From: Bacteroidetes bacterium GWB2_32_14
GTDB taxonomy: Bacteria > Bacteroidota > Bacteroidia > Bacteroidales > UBA12077
Direction: 5' to 3'
DNA: 64,000 nucleotides
Assembly (NCBI GenBank): GCA_001768235.1
Contig: MENK01000014.1
Span: 62,001-126,000, forward strand
Part shown: one piece after another, positions 28,489 through 36,114 of the stretch
Layout: each line of letters starts with the position of its first letter
How positions within the stretch are numbered: the stretch's first letter is position 1
Program-made: the position numbers and the translations under genes
Notes under the pieces: generated by a model
Database searches by the model: none
The model's input: only the letters and a program-made list of their open reading frames with translations
What the model was told of the DNA's origin: nothing

Positions 28489-28734
28489 ATGAGCTACGAA
28501 CTTTTAAAACATGTAACCGACATCGATGTAATTGTTACAATTAATGGAAAGCATCATCATGTTCAACCAAAACCAGGTGTCGAAAAAGACGACATGATGA
28601 ATAAGATGGTTGCTTTAAGATTGCTTCTCGACTCTCATTTTATAAATATCATTTCAGAAGAAGAACTGATCAAATTTGTAAACTCAGGAATCAAAAAAAG
28701 CCGAAAACGCAAAACAACAAAATTAAAACGATGA
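28489..28734 (+). CDS. Hypothetical small phage protein
   Basis: 81 residues from the ATG at 28489, one base after the DUF5131 stop. The middle has an HHHV stretch and the C-terminus is very basic (IKKSRKRKTTKLKR), which suggests nucleic acid binding. It overlaps the next gene by 4 bases, so translation is probably coupled. No family is recognised. Confidence 0.6.
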   Translation: MSYELLKHVTDIDVIVTINGKHHHVQPKPGVEKDDMMNKMVALRLLLDSHFINIISEEELIKFVNSGIKKSRKRKTTKLKR

Positions 28735-29630
28735 AATCCAGAGCAGCAAAACAACCATTACATCCCGACGAAATAGTTTTTTTAAAAGACAACTTCTTTA
28801 AACTTACAAATGCCCAGCTGTGCGATCACATAAATAATTACCGATCAGTAAAAAACCAATATACCGTTTCTGGATTACGCCACAAATGCCAAGGGTTAGG
28901 TTTGTCTCGAGGAGTTCAAATTCGATGGAGCGAAAAAGATATTATAAAACTTAAAGCCTGGTATAAAATTCTTGGCGATAAGCAAATAGCCGAATTACTA
29001 AACAATGTTGGCACATCAGGCGGAATAAGAAATGGAGTGAAAATTAAACGATCGTTTACCCGAAAACATATCGATAAAAAAAGAAGGCTTTTAGGATTAA
29101 CAAGAACCGACGAACAAATAAAAAACATAGTTGCAGATAATAAACTTTGTGGCGAATCGAAAAGCTTTACAAAACAAAACAACTTCTGGACTATGGGAAC
29201 AAAACCCATATCAAAAGAAAACGATACACGAATATGGAAAGGTCGAAGATATATAAAAATTGATGGCTGGTTTATTCCTTATACCCGATGGTTTTATTCA
29301 AATTTTATTGGGAAAATTAACAATGGGTTTATCGTTTTTCATACCGATATGGACACCCTAAACGACGAGATAGACAACCTTGAAGTTCGAAAAAGCAAAA
29401 GACTTAGCTCTGATGATTACAAACGTGCCTTAAAATTAATTGAAATCAGGTTAATAAAAGCTCAATCTCGTACATCCCGTTCATGGGACACATTGTCTAA
29501 AGTACAAAAAAGCAATATAATGAAAGATATTTCCAGACTAACTAACATTAAAGAAGAATTAATTAAGCGATTAAACAGTCATGCGATTAAAGAAGAAAGC
29601 AAATATTATGAACCAATAGAAGCATTTTAA
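28731..29630 (+). CDS. Phage protein with degenerate HNH-like segment
   Basis: 299 residues, basic. The N-terminal 110 residues look like two helical DNA-binding repeats (HPDEIVFLKDNFFKLTNAQL and RWSEKDIIKLKAWY). Near residues 185-220, IPYTRWFYSNFIGKINNGF then VFHTDMDTLNDEIDNLEV resembles the HNH_3 nuclease pattern (VxHxDgdxxNNxxxNLE), but the full catalytic set is not clear. It may be a homing-type or phage DNA-processing protein. The 3' end is charged and coiled. Confidence 0.55.
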   Translation: MKSRAAKQPLHPDEIVFLKDNFFKLTNAQLCDHINNYRSVKNQYTVSGLRHKCQGLGLSRGVQIRWSEKDIIKLKAWYKILGDKQIAELLNNVGTSGGIRNGVKIKRSFTRKHIDKKRRLLGLTRTDEQIKNIVADNKLCGESKSFTKQNNFWTMGTKPISKENDTRIWKGRRYIKIDGWFIPYTRWFYSNFIGKINNGFIVFHTDMDTLNDEIDNLEVRKSKRLSSDDYKRALKLIEIRLIKAQSRTSRSWDTLSKVQKSNIMKDISRLTNIKEELIKRLNSHAIKEESKYYEPIEAF

Positions 29631-29657
29631 ACTATGGCCTATTGACCATAGATAATT

Positions 29658-29675
29658 TTCTAACCAAACACCACC
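29658..29675 (+). promoter_or_regulatory. Early-gene leader motif upstream of the zinc/HNH-like gene
   Basis: TTCTAACCAAACACCACC ends 4 bases before the ATG at 29680. It is identical to the copy at 25639. Confidence 0.6.
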
Positions 29676-29679
29676 ATAA

Positions 29680-30081
29680 ATGAAAAAATGTTTAACTCAC
29701 GGATGTAAAAACGAAGCTATAGCTGGCAATTATTGCTTCACGTGTATATCAAAAAAATACAGGGAACGGCATCCGGTTCGGTCGGCATACTTAAATCTGA
29801 AAAACAATGCCAAACGAAGAAACAAATCGTTCACGCTTACATTCGAACAGTTTGAATCGATGTGCGCCGAAACAGATTACATCAGAAAAAAGGGGCATAA
29901 AAAAAGATCGTACACCATCGATCGCATCGACGAGCAGGGCGGATATTCAATTGACAATATCCAGATATTAACAAACTCTAAAAATGTAAAAAAGTTTTTG
30001 GATTATCGTTACAATGGTGGCAAAATGGAATTTAAGACTGTAACCTTAAAGCCTGCAGTAATCGACAATTGTCCATTTTAA
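29680..30081 (+). CDS. Small zinc-ribbon/HNH-like phage protein
   Basis: 133 residues. An N-terminal zinc-ribbon-like set (CLTHGCKN...GNYCFTC) is followed by a segment with YTIDRIDEQGGYSIDNIQIL near residues 82-101, the pattern of phage HNH-like proteins in which the metal-binding His is replaced. It is probably DNA-binding. Catalytic activity is doubtful because HH/HN residues are not obvious. Confidence 0.6.
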   Translation: MKKCLTHGCKNEAIAGNYCFTCISKKYRERHPVRSAYLNLKNNAKRRNKSFTLTFEQFESMCAETDYIRKKGHKKRSYTIDRIDEQGGYSIDNIQILTNSKNVKKFLDYRYNGGKMEFKTVTLKPAVIDNCPF

Positions 30082-30101
30082 TTAATACTAATTACTAAAA
30101 A

Positions 30102-30581
30102 ATGAAACAAACTTGGGATAATTTATTTGTGGATCTCGACACGTTTGCCACATCAATGAAAGAGTTTTTTGCTATTGTTCCGCGATCACCTGCGTTCGCT
30201 TCAGAAATTAAGAAGCTCGAGAAACAATGGCGAAGCATTCAAAAAAATGTGAATAAGTTCGAAGCTGACTTTAATCCGGCAAAGCCTATAATTATACAAA
30301 TTCCAGACGAATTTAACGGACCAGATTTTGAAGAAGCCTGGCAAGCATGGAAAGATTATCTCGCAGAGCAGCACAATATTGTTATGCTCTCGCGCATGGA
30401 GTCTCAATCACTTCAGTTACTCCTGGAACTTTCAGAACGCAATAAAACAGAAGCCATGTACATGCTTAAATACGCATCAGCTACAGGATATCCTAAGTTT
30501 TTTAAAGTAAATAAAACCACAGTTAATAATCAAAAACTAAATAGTGATGCAAAAACAACTGACCCGGATTTCGGCAAGTAA
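30102..30581 (+). CDS. Hypothetical phage protein next to replication genes
   Basis: 159 residues, soluble, helical in the first 60 residues, with IPDEFNGPDFEEAWQAWKDYL near residues 68-88. This last pattern resembles bridging segments in phage primosomal proteins, but no family match is certain. It overlaps the start of the AAA+ gene by about 35 bases. A role in replication is inferred only from position. Confidence 0.5.
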   Translation: MKQTWDNLFVDLDTFATSMKEFFAIVPRSPAFASEIKKLEKQWRSIQKNVNKFEADFNPAKPIIIQIPDEFNGPDFEEAWQAWKDYLAEQHNIVMLSRMESQSLQLLLELSERNKTEAMYMLKYASATGYPKFFKVNKTTVNNQKLNSDAKTTDPDFGK

Positions 30582-31233
30582 TAAATCGGATGATATTATT
30601 TCCAAAGAAACAGAAGAGATATTTGCTCTTAAACAGGATATATATCATAAAAGACTTTTTATAAAATGTACATACGACGAATTTTTAAGACTTGTTACGC
30701 TAAAGGGTGAACGTATATTTCGCGAACAGGGGCAAAATAAAACATTCGATATCGATAATTACAATAATGATGTTTTAACAAACCTGTATTATTATGCTGT
30801 TGGCGATTCAAAATTCTCAGGCGATCTGCTTAAAGGATTATGGTTTTGGAGTGAAGAATTTGGCACAGGTAAAACAACCATAATGGACATTCTGCGCGAA
30901 TTATTTAATGATTACAACAACAAAGTAACTCCATTAACAGAATCAAAAATTCTTCACGAAATAATAACTCGCGAATCGTGCGAATATTTTAGAAAAAGGG
31001 TTTTGTATTTCGATGATTTGGGGCGCGAAATAAAAGAAATTAACGACTTCGGAACAAAAATAAAACCTATTCCAATCATTATTCACTTACGCGAACACGA
31101 AGGTTCGTGGACACATATTACAGCGCAACGTCCAATATTGCAATTTGAACCTGTATATGGATCAGTAACGATAAACCGCATGATTAAGATGTTTAATGAA
31201 ATCGAATTTAAAGGTAAAACACGCAGAAAATAA
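30547..31233 (+). CDS. DnaC/IstB-like AAA+ ATPase
   Basis: 228 residues from the ATG at 30547, with a GTG at 30544 just before it. Walker A is GTGKTT in FWSEEFGTGKTTIMDIL (about residue 110), Walker B is VLYFDDLGREI (about 155). The layout is that of DnaC/IstB helicase loaders. It should load a replicative helicase at the phage origin. The stop overlaps the next ATG (TAATG), so translation is coupled with the VapE-like ATPase. Confidence 0.75.
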   Translation: MQKQLTRISASNKSDDIISKETEEIFALKQDIYHKRLFIKCTYDEFLRLVTLKGERIFREQGQNKTFDIDNYNNDVLTNLYYYAVGDSKFSGDLLKGLWFWSEEFGTGKTTIMDILRELFNDYNNKVTPLTESKILHEIITRESCEYFRKRVLYFDDLGREIKEINDFGTKIKPIPIIIHLREHEGSWTHITAQRPILQFEPVYGSVTINRMIKMFNEIEFKGKTRRK

Positions 31234-32465
31234 TGACACGCAAACTCTCAGACATAACTCACGACGACAGGATATTAATCAGTCTCGACCGGATTAAAAA
31301 TATTACCGATGCTATTAACGACGAGTTCGATATTAAAATGAATGTTTTCGATAAATCAAAGAGTATAATCGTGCCAAAAAACGATAAATACAAAGATGTT
31401 CCTATTACGATTGACGAAATATCTCTTCATTTACATTCGGCCGGAGTAAATCATTCCGATACTATACTCAGGAAGATACTGAAATCGCCTTATTATACCA
31501 AAACATATAATCCTATTATGGATTATTTCAACAGCCTGAAATTCGAAGGTATATCGCACATCGATATCTTATGCGATCATATTAAAGCGCGCGACTTTGG
31601 CGATAAATCAAAAAATTATTATCAGAAACGATTTAACAAACTGTTTAAAAAGTGGCTTGTGGCTGTAGTTGCATGTGCTTTCGAAGTATATAAAAACGAA
31701 GTGATATTCGGATTGGTACATCCCGACGAAGGCATTGGTAAAAGCTTCTTTTTCGAAATGCTTTCGGCTCCGTTTAAAGATTATTATATTATAATAACAG
31801 ATAAAAAAGAGCAAAAAATAAACATGACAGAAGAGTTTGTTAAAAATGTACTTATAAATTTCGACGAAATGTGCGGTATCGATAAACGAAACCCGGAAGC
31901 GTTTAAAAACCTGTTATCATCTTCAGAGTGTTTAGTAAAAGAACGTAGCGATCCATTTCCTGTAAAACGAAAACGAATAGCTTCAGGATGTTTTACATCA
32001 AATAAAAACCCCGAAATGGGTGGATTCTTAACACCTGATATGGGCTATCGTAGATTTGGAGTTGTGGAGTTAGATAAAATCGACCATGATTATTCAAAGA
32101 AAGTAGATACAAATCAGTTATGGGCCGAAGCAGTAACCCTTTTTAATTCAAATTACGATTATCAGTTTGCCATTCCCGATTTCGAAGAGTTTAAAGAGTA
32201 TAATTCGCGGTTTGTAATTGAAACTCCGGCAATGAAATTAATAAAACTATACTACGAAAAACCGATGGATGGCAACGAACATGAGTGGATGCAGCCAAAA
32301 GAAATAGCTCACGAGCTTATTAGTAGTAACCGTGTTAGGGGTGATTATGTAAATCGAATTTCGCCGGAATCAATTGGTTATGCATTAACCGCTTTACATT
32401 TTGATAAAATTTCGAAACGGATTGATGGCTTTCCGCGAAAAGTTTATCACGTGAAAAAATTATAA
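31233..32465 (+). CDS. VapE/virulence-associated E-like ATPase (phage replication)
   Basis: 410 residues. Walker A is HPDEGIGKSFFFEML near residue 168, and Walker B is VLINFDEMCGI near residue 206. A later ERSDPFPVKRKRIASGCFTSN segment and GYRRFGVVEL fit the VirE/VapE P-loop family often paired with phage primases. It probably acts as a helicase-like motor at the phage origin. Non-coding repeats start 75 bases downstream. Confidence 0.75.
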   Translation: MTRKLSDITHDDRILISLDRIKNITDAINDEFDIKMNVFDKSKSIIVPKNDKYKDVPITIDEISLHLHSAGVNHSDTILRKILKSPYYTKTYNPIMDYFNSLKFEGISHIDILCDHIKARDFGDKSKNYYQKRFNKLFKKWLVAVVACAFEVYKNEVIFGLVHPDEGIGKSFFFEMLSAPFKDYYIIITDKKEQKINMTEEFVKNVLINFDEMCGIDKRNPEAFKNLLSSSECLVKERSDPFPVKRKRIASGCFTSNKNPEMGGFLTPDMGYRRFGVVELDKIDHDYSKKVDTNQLWAEAVTLFNSNYDYQFAIPDFEEFKEYNSRFVIETPAMKLIKLYYEKPMDGNEHEWMQPKEIAHELISSNRVRGDYVNRISPESIGYALTALHFDKISKRIDGFPRKVYHVKKL

Positions 32466-32539
32466 TTATATTTTATATAATATTAAATATCAATCAGTTA
32501 TAATAAATAAATAAAACACATGACAAAACAAACAATAAA

Positions 32540-32728
32540 GTAACCTACTACACTTACTACACTCGTCAAATGTTTTAATTTGCTGAAAAAAAACGTAGTA
32601 GGTTGTAAAAAAACAAACCTACTACATACCCACTACAAACATACTACAGCTATCCTGTGGCATGTGGTTACTACACTTAACTTACAATGTAACAATTATT
32701 TACAAGCTTGTAGTAAGTAGTAGGTTAC
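32540..32728. repeat. TACTACA iteron cluster, candidate phage replication origin
   Basis: In the 301-base gap between the VapE-like and DnaA-IV genes, TACTACA or its complement occurs repeatedly: 32544-32553, 32553-32562, complement 32594-32603, 32618-32627, 32641-32650, 32667-32676 and complement 32708-32728, with a degenerate copy at 32631. The outer GTAACCTACTACACTTACT and its inverted copy GTAGTAGGTTAC bracket the cluster. The gap is AT-rich with no plausible gene. The repeats match no DnaA box exactly. Confidence 0.65.
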
Positions 32729-32766
32729 TTTCTGTTTTAAATTATTAAAAATTAACTTTTTTCGAT

Positions 32767-33249
32767 ATGGACACACAAACACGGCACCCATTTTTAATAC
32801 ACAAACTTAGTCCCCTTGCGGCAATCGGATTATTGCTACCCACTTTTGTAATTGAAAAAGAAGATCCAGATTTCTTCAATTTTGATGCAATTTATTCAGA
32901 TGAAATTGAATTTGACTTACTACAAATAGTAGAATTAGTATGTGAATCTACTTCAATTCCTATTGAAGAAATGATAAAAATTAGCAGAAAAAGAGAAATT
33001 GTTTACTCTCGTCAACTGGCAATGGTAATGGCTTTATTATATACACGGTTTAGTACTACAGTTATTGGGAATCAACTGGGAGGAAAAGATCATGCCACAG
33101 TGTTACATGCAAAAAAAACAATTATAGACCTTTATGATACTGATTTTAAAATAAAAACACAGGTAGATAATTTAATAACACATTTAAATTTTTTAACAAA
33201 AAGTAATATGTCTGTTAACATATTAAGAAAAAAAATAATAGGAAGGTGA
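32767..33249 (+). CDS. Stand-alone DnaA domain IV DNA-binding protein
   Basis: 160 residues. Residues 55-140 match the C-terminal DNA-binding domain of DnaA: ISRKREIVYSRQLAMVMALLY then FSTTVIGNQLGGKDHATVLHA, the helix-turn-helix with the DHATVxHA signature. The AAA+ domain III of DnaA is missing, and the protein is far too short to be full DnaA. It should bind specific repeats, and the TACTACA cluster just upstream is the obvious target. It could start or regulate phage replication or compete with host DnaA. Confidence 0.8.
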   Translation: MDTQTRHPFLIHKLSPLAAIGLLLPTFVIEKEDPDFFNFDAIYSDEIEFDLLQIVELVCESTSIPIEEMIKISRKREIVYSRQLAMVMALLYTRFSTTVIGNQLGGKDHATVLHAKKTIIDLYDTDFKIKTQVDNLITHLNFLTKSNMSVNILRKKIIGR

Positions 33250-33467
33250 TGAATACAACAACAAGAAGAATAATAATATGTACAGAATGCCACGGCGAAG
33301 AGTTTAAAACACACAATGAGTTTCGTGGCCATACCGAAGGATGGTGGCCGGTAGATGTAAAATGCAAAGATTGTAATGGCACAGGAAAAATGATTGAAAC
33401 AATAACCATAAACCACGAGCCTTATGTTAACAAAGGTATTTATACCGAGTATTTATCTCCTATATGA
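33249..33467 (+). CDS. Small zinc-finger protein, DnaJ-type CxxC repeats
   Basis: 73 residues, start ATG at 33249 overlapping the previous stop (TGATG). CTECHGEEF and CKDCNGTG give two CxxCxG-like knuckles, the pattern of the DnaJ zinc domain. It probably binds zinc. A role in DNA or protein binding is inferred. The frame ends 10 bases before the first palindrome of the cassette array. Confidence 0.6.
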   Translation: MNTTTRRIIICTECHGEEFKTHNEFRGHTEGWWPVDVKCKDCNGTGKMIETITINHEPYVNKGIYTEYLSPI

Positions 33468-33476
33468 AATATGGGA

Positions 33477-33580
33477 GTATAACGACTTAAAGCATAAGTG
33501 CCGTTACAGCGGTTTTGCGTAGCAAAAGTAAAGCTGTAAGGCGCTTCACATGCTGTAATGGCATTTACGCATGGTTACAA
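33477..33580. repeat. attC-like palindrome 1 at the start of the cassette array
   Basis: GTATAAC (33477-33483) and GTTACAA (33574-33580) bound a long imperfect palindrome. Arms 33492-33510 and 33552-33570 pair at 16 of 19 positions plus 2 G-T wobbles. An inner hairpin TTTTGC-GTA-GCAAAA lies inside. Confidence 0.6.
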
Positions 33581-33635
33581 ACCGTGCGCTAAGTACAAGA
33601 TTAAATTAGAATTGCTAAACTAAAATAAATTTTAT

Positions 33636-33851
33636 ATGACAAATGCAGAAAAACGCCTTTTAAAATATGTTTCAAATCCAGATGAATATAATGTTTCGCA
33701 CACAACGTTTCCTTGTAGTGTTTCTCATTATGAAATATATCAGAAAAGCAAAGGTATTATAGATATTATAAAAGATATTACTGCAAATAATATGATTTTA
33801 AAAGGAATTATAACACAAGAGCAAATTGATAGAACAAATAGATTTAAATAG
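33636..33851 (+). CDS. Cassette gene, hypothetical 71-residue protein
   Basis: 71 residues, no family recognised. It follows palindrome 1 and is A/T-rich. It contains one short helical segment (SKGIIDIIKDITANNMILKG). No promoter or Shine-Dalgarno site is obvious. Confidence 0.5.
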   Translation: MTNAEKRLLKYVSNPDEYNVSHTTFPCSVSHYEIYQKSKGIIDIIKDITANNMILKGIITQEQIDRTNRFK

Positions 33852-33928
33852 TATGGTTAAAATTTATTTGCATGTGTTATGGTTTCGTGCTTTGTTAATC
33901 AGATTGTTACACTTAAAATTATATCAAA

Positions 33929-34228
33929 ATGGATTTATCAACTTACAAATTTCCAGAAGTAACGAAAGCCGATTTAGCCTTTCCAACATTTAACACACCA
34001 AAAGAATTGGTTTCAGAAGCGGAAAAAAGAAACCCACAAAAGGGAATGAAAAAGTTTTCAGAACTATTTTATAAGGGTGGAAAATTTGACTTTAAGGACG
34101 ATGTTAAAGGAACATGGAAAGAAAATGCTTTTATGTATGCACGTGCTTTAATGGGGTCGTGGGCTCCTAAACATGAACATAAAGAACTTGTTGTCGGGAT
34201 GATTTTAGAAGAGTGTCTGGTTCTTTAG
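33929..34228 (+). CDS. Cassette gene, hypothetical 99-residue protein
   Basis: 99 residues, soluble and charged (PKELVSEAEKRNPQKGMKKF). No family is recognised. The 5' flank GTTATGGTT (33878) is inverted in the 3' flank AACCATAAC (34233), so the gene sits inside a pair of inverted ends. Confidence 0.5.
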   Translation: MDLSTYKFPEVTKADLAFPTFNTPKELVSEAEKRNPQKGMKKFSELFYKGGKFDFKDDVKGTWKENAFMYARALMGSWAPKHEHKELVVGMILEECLVL

Positions 34229-34232
34229 CATG

Positions 34233-34300
34233 AACCATAACGGTGGTAATATGATGCAGCGAAGCGACCCGTAGGGTGCATTATATTACGTGTTATGTAC
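34233..34300. repeat. attC-like palindrome 2
   Basis: AACCATAAC (34233-34241) and GTTATGTAC (34292-34300) form the outer pair. The inner arms TAATATGATGCA (34247-34258) and TGCATTATATTA (34277-34288) pair at 11 of 12 positions with a G-T wobble at the twelfth. The loop is GC-richer. Confidence 0.65.
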
Positions 34301-34358
34301 TGGTACGGTAAATACAGTACAAAGTTGATTAAAAATACAAACGTAATAATTTTTAAAA

Positions 34359-35165
34359 ATGTGGGATGGCAAATATGCTTTTGAAAAAAGCAAAATAATA
34401 CAAGGTGATTGCCTTGAAAAAATGAAACTGATACCTGATGGAAGTATTGATATGATTTGTTGCGATTTACCATACGGTTTGACTAATAACAAACTTGATA
34501 TTGTAATACCCTTTGAGCCACTTTGGAAAGAGTATTATAGAATACTTAAGCCAAACGGTGCAATAACACTTTATGCACAGGGTTTATTTTATGTGGACTT
34601 GGTACAAAGCAATAGAAAGCATTTTAGATATGACTTAGTATGGAATAAAGAACTTGTTAGCGGATTTTTAAATGCTAACAGAATGCCATTAAGGGTACAC
34701 GAACAGATAGCTGTTTTTTATAGGAAACTACCTACGTATAACCCACAAATGACAGAAGGAGAGCCGCTACATAGCAAGGGAAACGCTTACAAAGTAAAAG
34801 ACCACAAAAACCAGAATTACGGATATTTTAAACAAACAGATGATGAAAGAGCTGGAGAAACTTTGAAGTACCCTAAAAGTATAATTACATTTCAAAAACC
34901 ACACCCAAGTAAGGCAGAACATAGAACAGAAAAAAGTGTTGAATGTAATGAATGGCTTGTAGAAACTTATAGCAACAAAGGTGATTTAGTTCTTGATAAT
35001 ACAAGTGGGGTTGGAACACTTGCAGAAGCTTGTATAAATACAAACAGAGACTTTATAATTATTGAGAAAAATCCAATTGACTTTGAAAAAGGCAAAAATA
35101 GGGTGGGAAAAATTTTTAAAAATTATGGACTTGACCTACAACCTTTATTATATGAACAGATGTAG
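34359..35165 (+). CDS. N6-adenine/N4-cytosine DNA methyltransferase (beta class)
   Basis: 268 residues. Motif IV is CDLPYG at about residue 39, a variant of DPPY, and the motif I region is VLDNTSGVGTLAEAC near residue 220, instead of FxGSGT. IPDGSIDMICCDLPYGLTNN and LWKEYYRILKPNGAITLY are typical. It probably methylates adenine to protect phage DNA or to modify host DNA. No restriction enzyme is nearby. It lies in the cassette array, with GTTATGTAC and GTACATAAT as inverted ends. Confidence 0.8.
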   Translation: MWDGKYAFEKSKIIQGDCLEKMKLIPDGSIDMICCDLPYGLTNNKLDIVIPFEPLWKEYYRILKPNGAITLYAQGLFYVDLVQSNRKHFRYDLVWNKELVSGFLNANRMPLRVHEQIAVFYRKLPTYNPQMTEGEPLHSKGNAYKVKDHKNQNYGYFKQTDDERAGETLKYPKSIITFQKPHPSKAEHRTEKSVECNEWLVETYSNKGDLVLDNTSGVGTLAEACINTNRDFIIIEKNPIDFEKGKNRVGKIFKNYGLDLQPLLYEQM

Positions 35166-35176
35166 TGCTTGTACAT

Positions 35177-35514
35177 AATGTTGCAAGTTATATGTGACGG
35201 AAAAATTAAGAACATTAATTATACAACCAATAACTTATGAAAAAAATAGAAAAGAAATTAGTTACTGAAAAGCAATTAATTGAAAAAGCAAAAAAATTTA
35301 TGAATAATAATCCTGATTTGTGCAAAGGGGTTAAATCAATGTATCATGTTGCCAATCTAATGGCTAAATTTTGCTTTGAAATTAATGATTTAAAAGAGAG
35401 TTCTTAATTTTTATGGCATATGATAACTTAGTTAGAATTAGTTATGTGGATGATCGAACTGGATTTTATTAGAGTATCATATGGCATGAGGGAAGGCATA
35501 TAACTTGCAACATT
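35177..35514. repeat. 18-base inverted repeat enclosing a 56-residue gene
   Basis: AATGTTGCAAGTTATATG (35177-35194) is repeated exactly in reverse as CATATAACTTGCAACATT (35497-35514). A further inverted pair CATATGATA (35417-35425) and TATCATATG (35475-35483) lies inside, after the gene. Confidence 0.7.
35237..35407 (+). CDS. Cassette gene, 56-residue hypothetical protein
   Basis: ATG at 35237 to TAA at 35407 encodes a lysine-rich helical peptide starting MKKIEKKLVTEKQLIEKA and ending EINDLKESS. No family is recognised. It is enclosed by an 18-base perfect inverted repeat, which supports it as a unit. Confidence 0.45.
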   Translation: MKKIEKKLVTEKQLIEKAKKFMNNNPDLCKGVKSMYHVANLMAKFCFEINDLKESS

Positions 35515-35732
35515 AGAATTAATTATTTTAGGCATTTTGAGGGCTGAAAGGAAGGAAAAGCGAAGCTGAGCGAATAATTAATTCTAACGCTTTGGCTGTA
35601 TGGCGAGAGCCGAAGTTTACGAAGGCGAAAAGCCATTCAGATAATGCTTTCGCTATACAGCCTGTTGGCAATTGGACTGCAAGATTAAGTAAGTAAAATG
35701 TAAATAATTACGAATAATTTAAAATTTTTATT
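35408..35732. other. Non-coding junction holding compound palindromes 3 and 4
   Basis: This 325-base gap has no credible gene. It contains an exact 15-base pair TTAGAATTAATTATT (35513-35527) / AATAATTAATTCTAA (35573-35587), then an attC-like unit from TTCTAAC (35582-35588) to GTTGGCA (35664-35670) whose arms GGCTGTATGGCGA (35594-35606) and TCGCTATACAGCC (35650-35662) differ at one G-T pair. Confidence 0.65.
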
Positions 35733-35954
35733 ATGACACAACATATATATTTCATAGCACTTGGGGTGTGCTTAGTATTGATAAACTTTAAAATAGAAAA
35801 AATTTTAAAAGCATTATCTGAAAGCCAAAGCGTTGGCAACAAGAAAGGCAAGAAAGAATTTTGCCTTAATTGCCAACATGGAACTGGATATAATTATGAT
35901 TACTGTGCAGATTGTTTGGCTAACAATTTTTATAAATACAAAAAGGCAAAATGA
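35733..35954 (+). CDS. Cassette gene, small membrane protein with zinc-ribbon-like cysteines
   Basis: 73 residues. An N-terminal hydrophobic span (YFIALGVCLVLINF) is followed by CLNCQHGTGYNYDYCADC, two CxxC pairs that could bind zinc. Function unknown. The flanks GTTGGCAATTGGACTGCAAG (35664) and CTTGCAGTCTTGTTGCCAAC (35967) are inverted copies, 17 of 20 matching. Confidence 0.5.
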   Translation: MTQHIYFIALGVCLVLINFKIEKILKALSESQSVGNKKGKKEFCLNCQHGTGYNYDYCADCLANNFYKYKKAK

Positions 35955-35979
35955 CTTGCCTGACTGCTTGCAGTCTTGT

Positions 35980-36076
35980 TGCCAACGGTCGGTTACATGT
36001 TGTCGAAAGCCAACCACTACCGCCCGATTCAGCGCACCGCTTTTGTATGGCTTTTGCAATATGTAACATGTTAGCC
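35980..36076. repeat. attC-like palindrome 5
   Basis: TGCCAAC (35980-35986) and GTTAGCC (36070-36076) bound about 97 bases. Inner pairs are GTTACAT (35992-35998) with ATGTAAC (36061-36067) and AAAGCCA (36006-36012) with TGGCTTT (36048-36054). Size and layout are those of an integron attC site, although the core bases depart from consensus. Confidence 0.6.
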
Positions 36077-36114
36077 ATCTGATGCGGATTTTACGAACTA
36101 AAGTTGATACGAGA

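Noticed and set aside
32540-32728. CRISPR array
   Set aside because: The TACTACA repeats are short, unevenly spaced and in both directions, with no spacers of constant length and no cas genes.
36082-36114. Earlier ATG for the PP-loop gene
   Set aside because: It lies only a few bases after the palindrome core. The start at 36115 follows spacing seen in the other cassettes.
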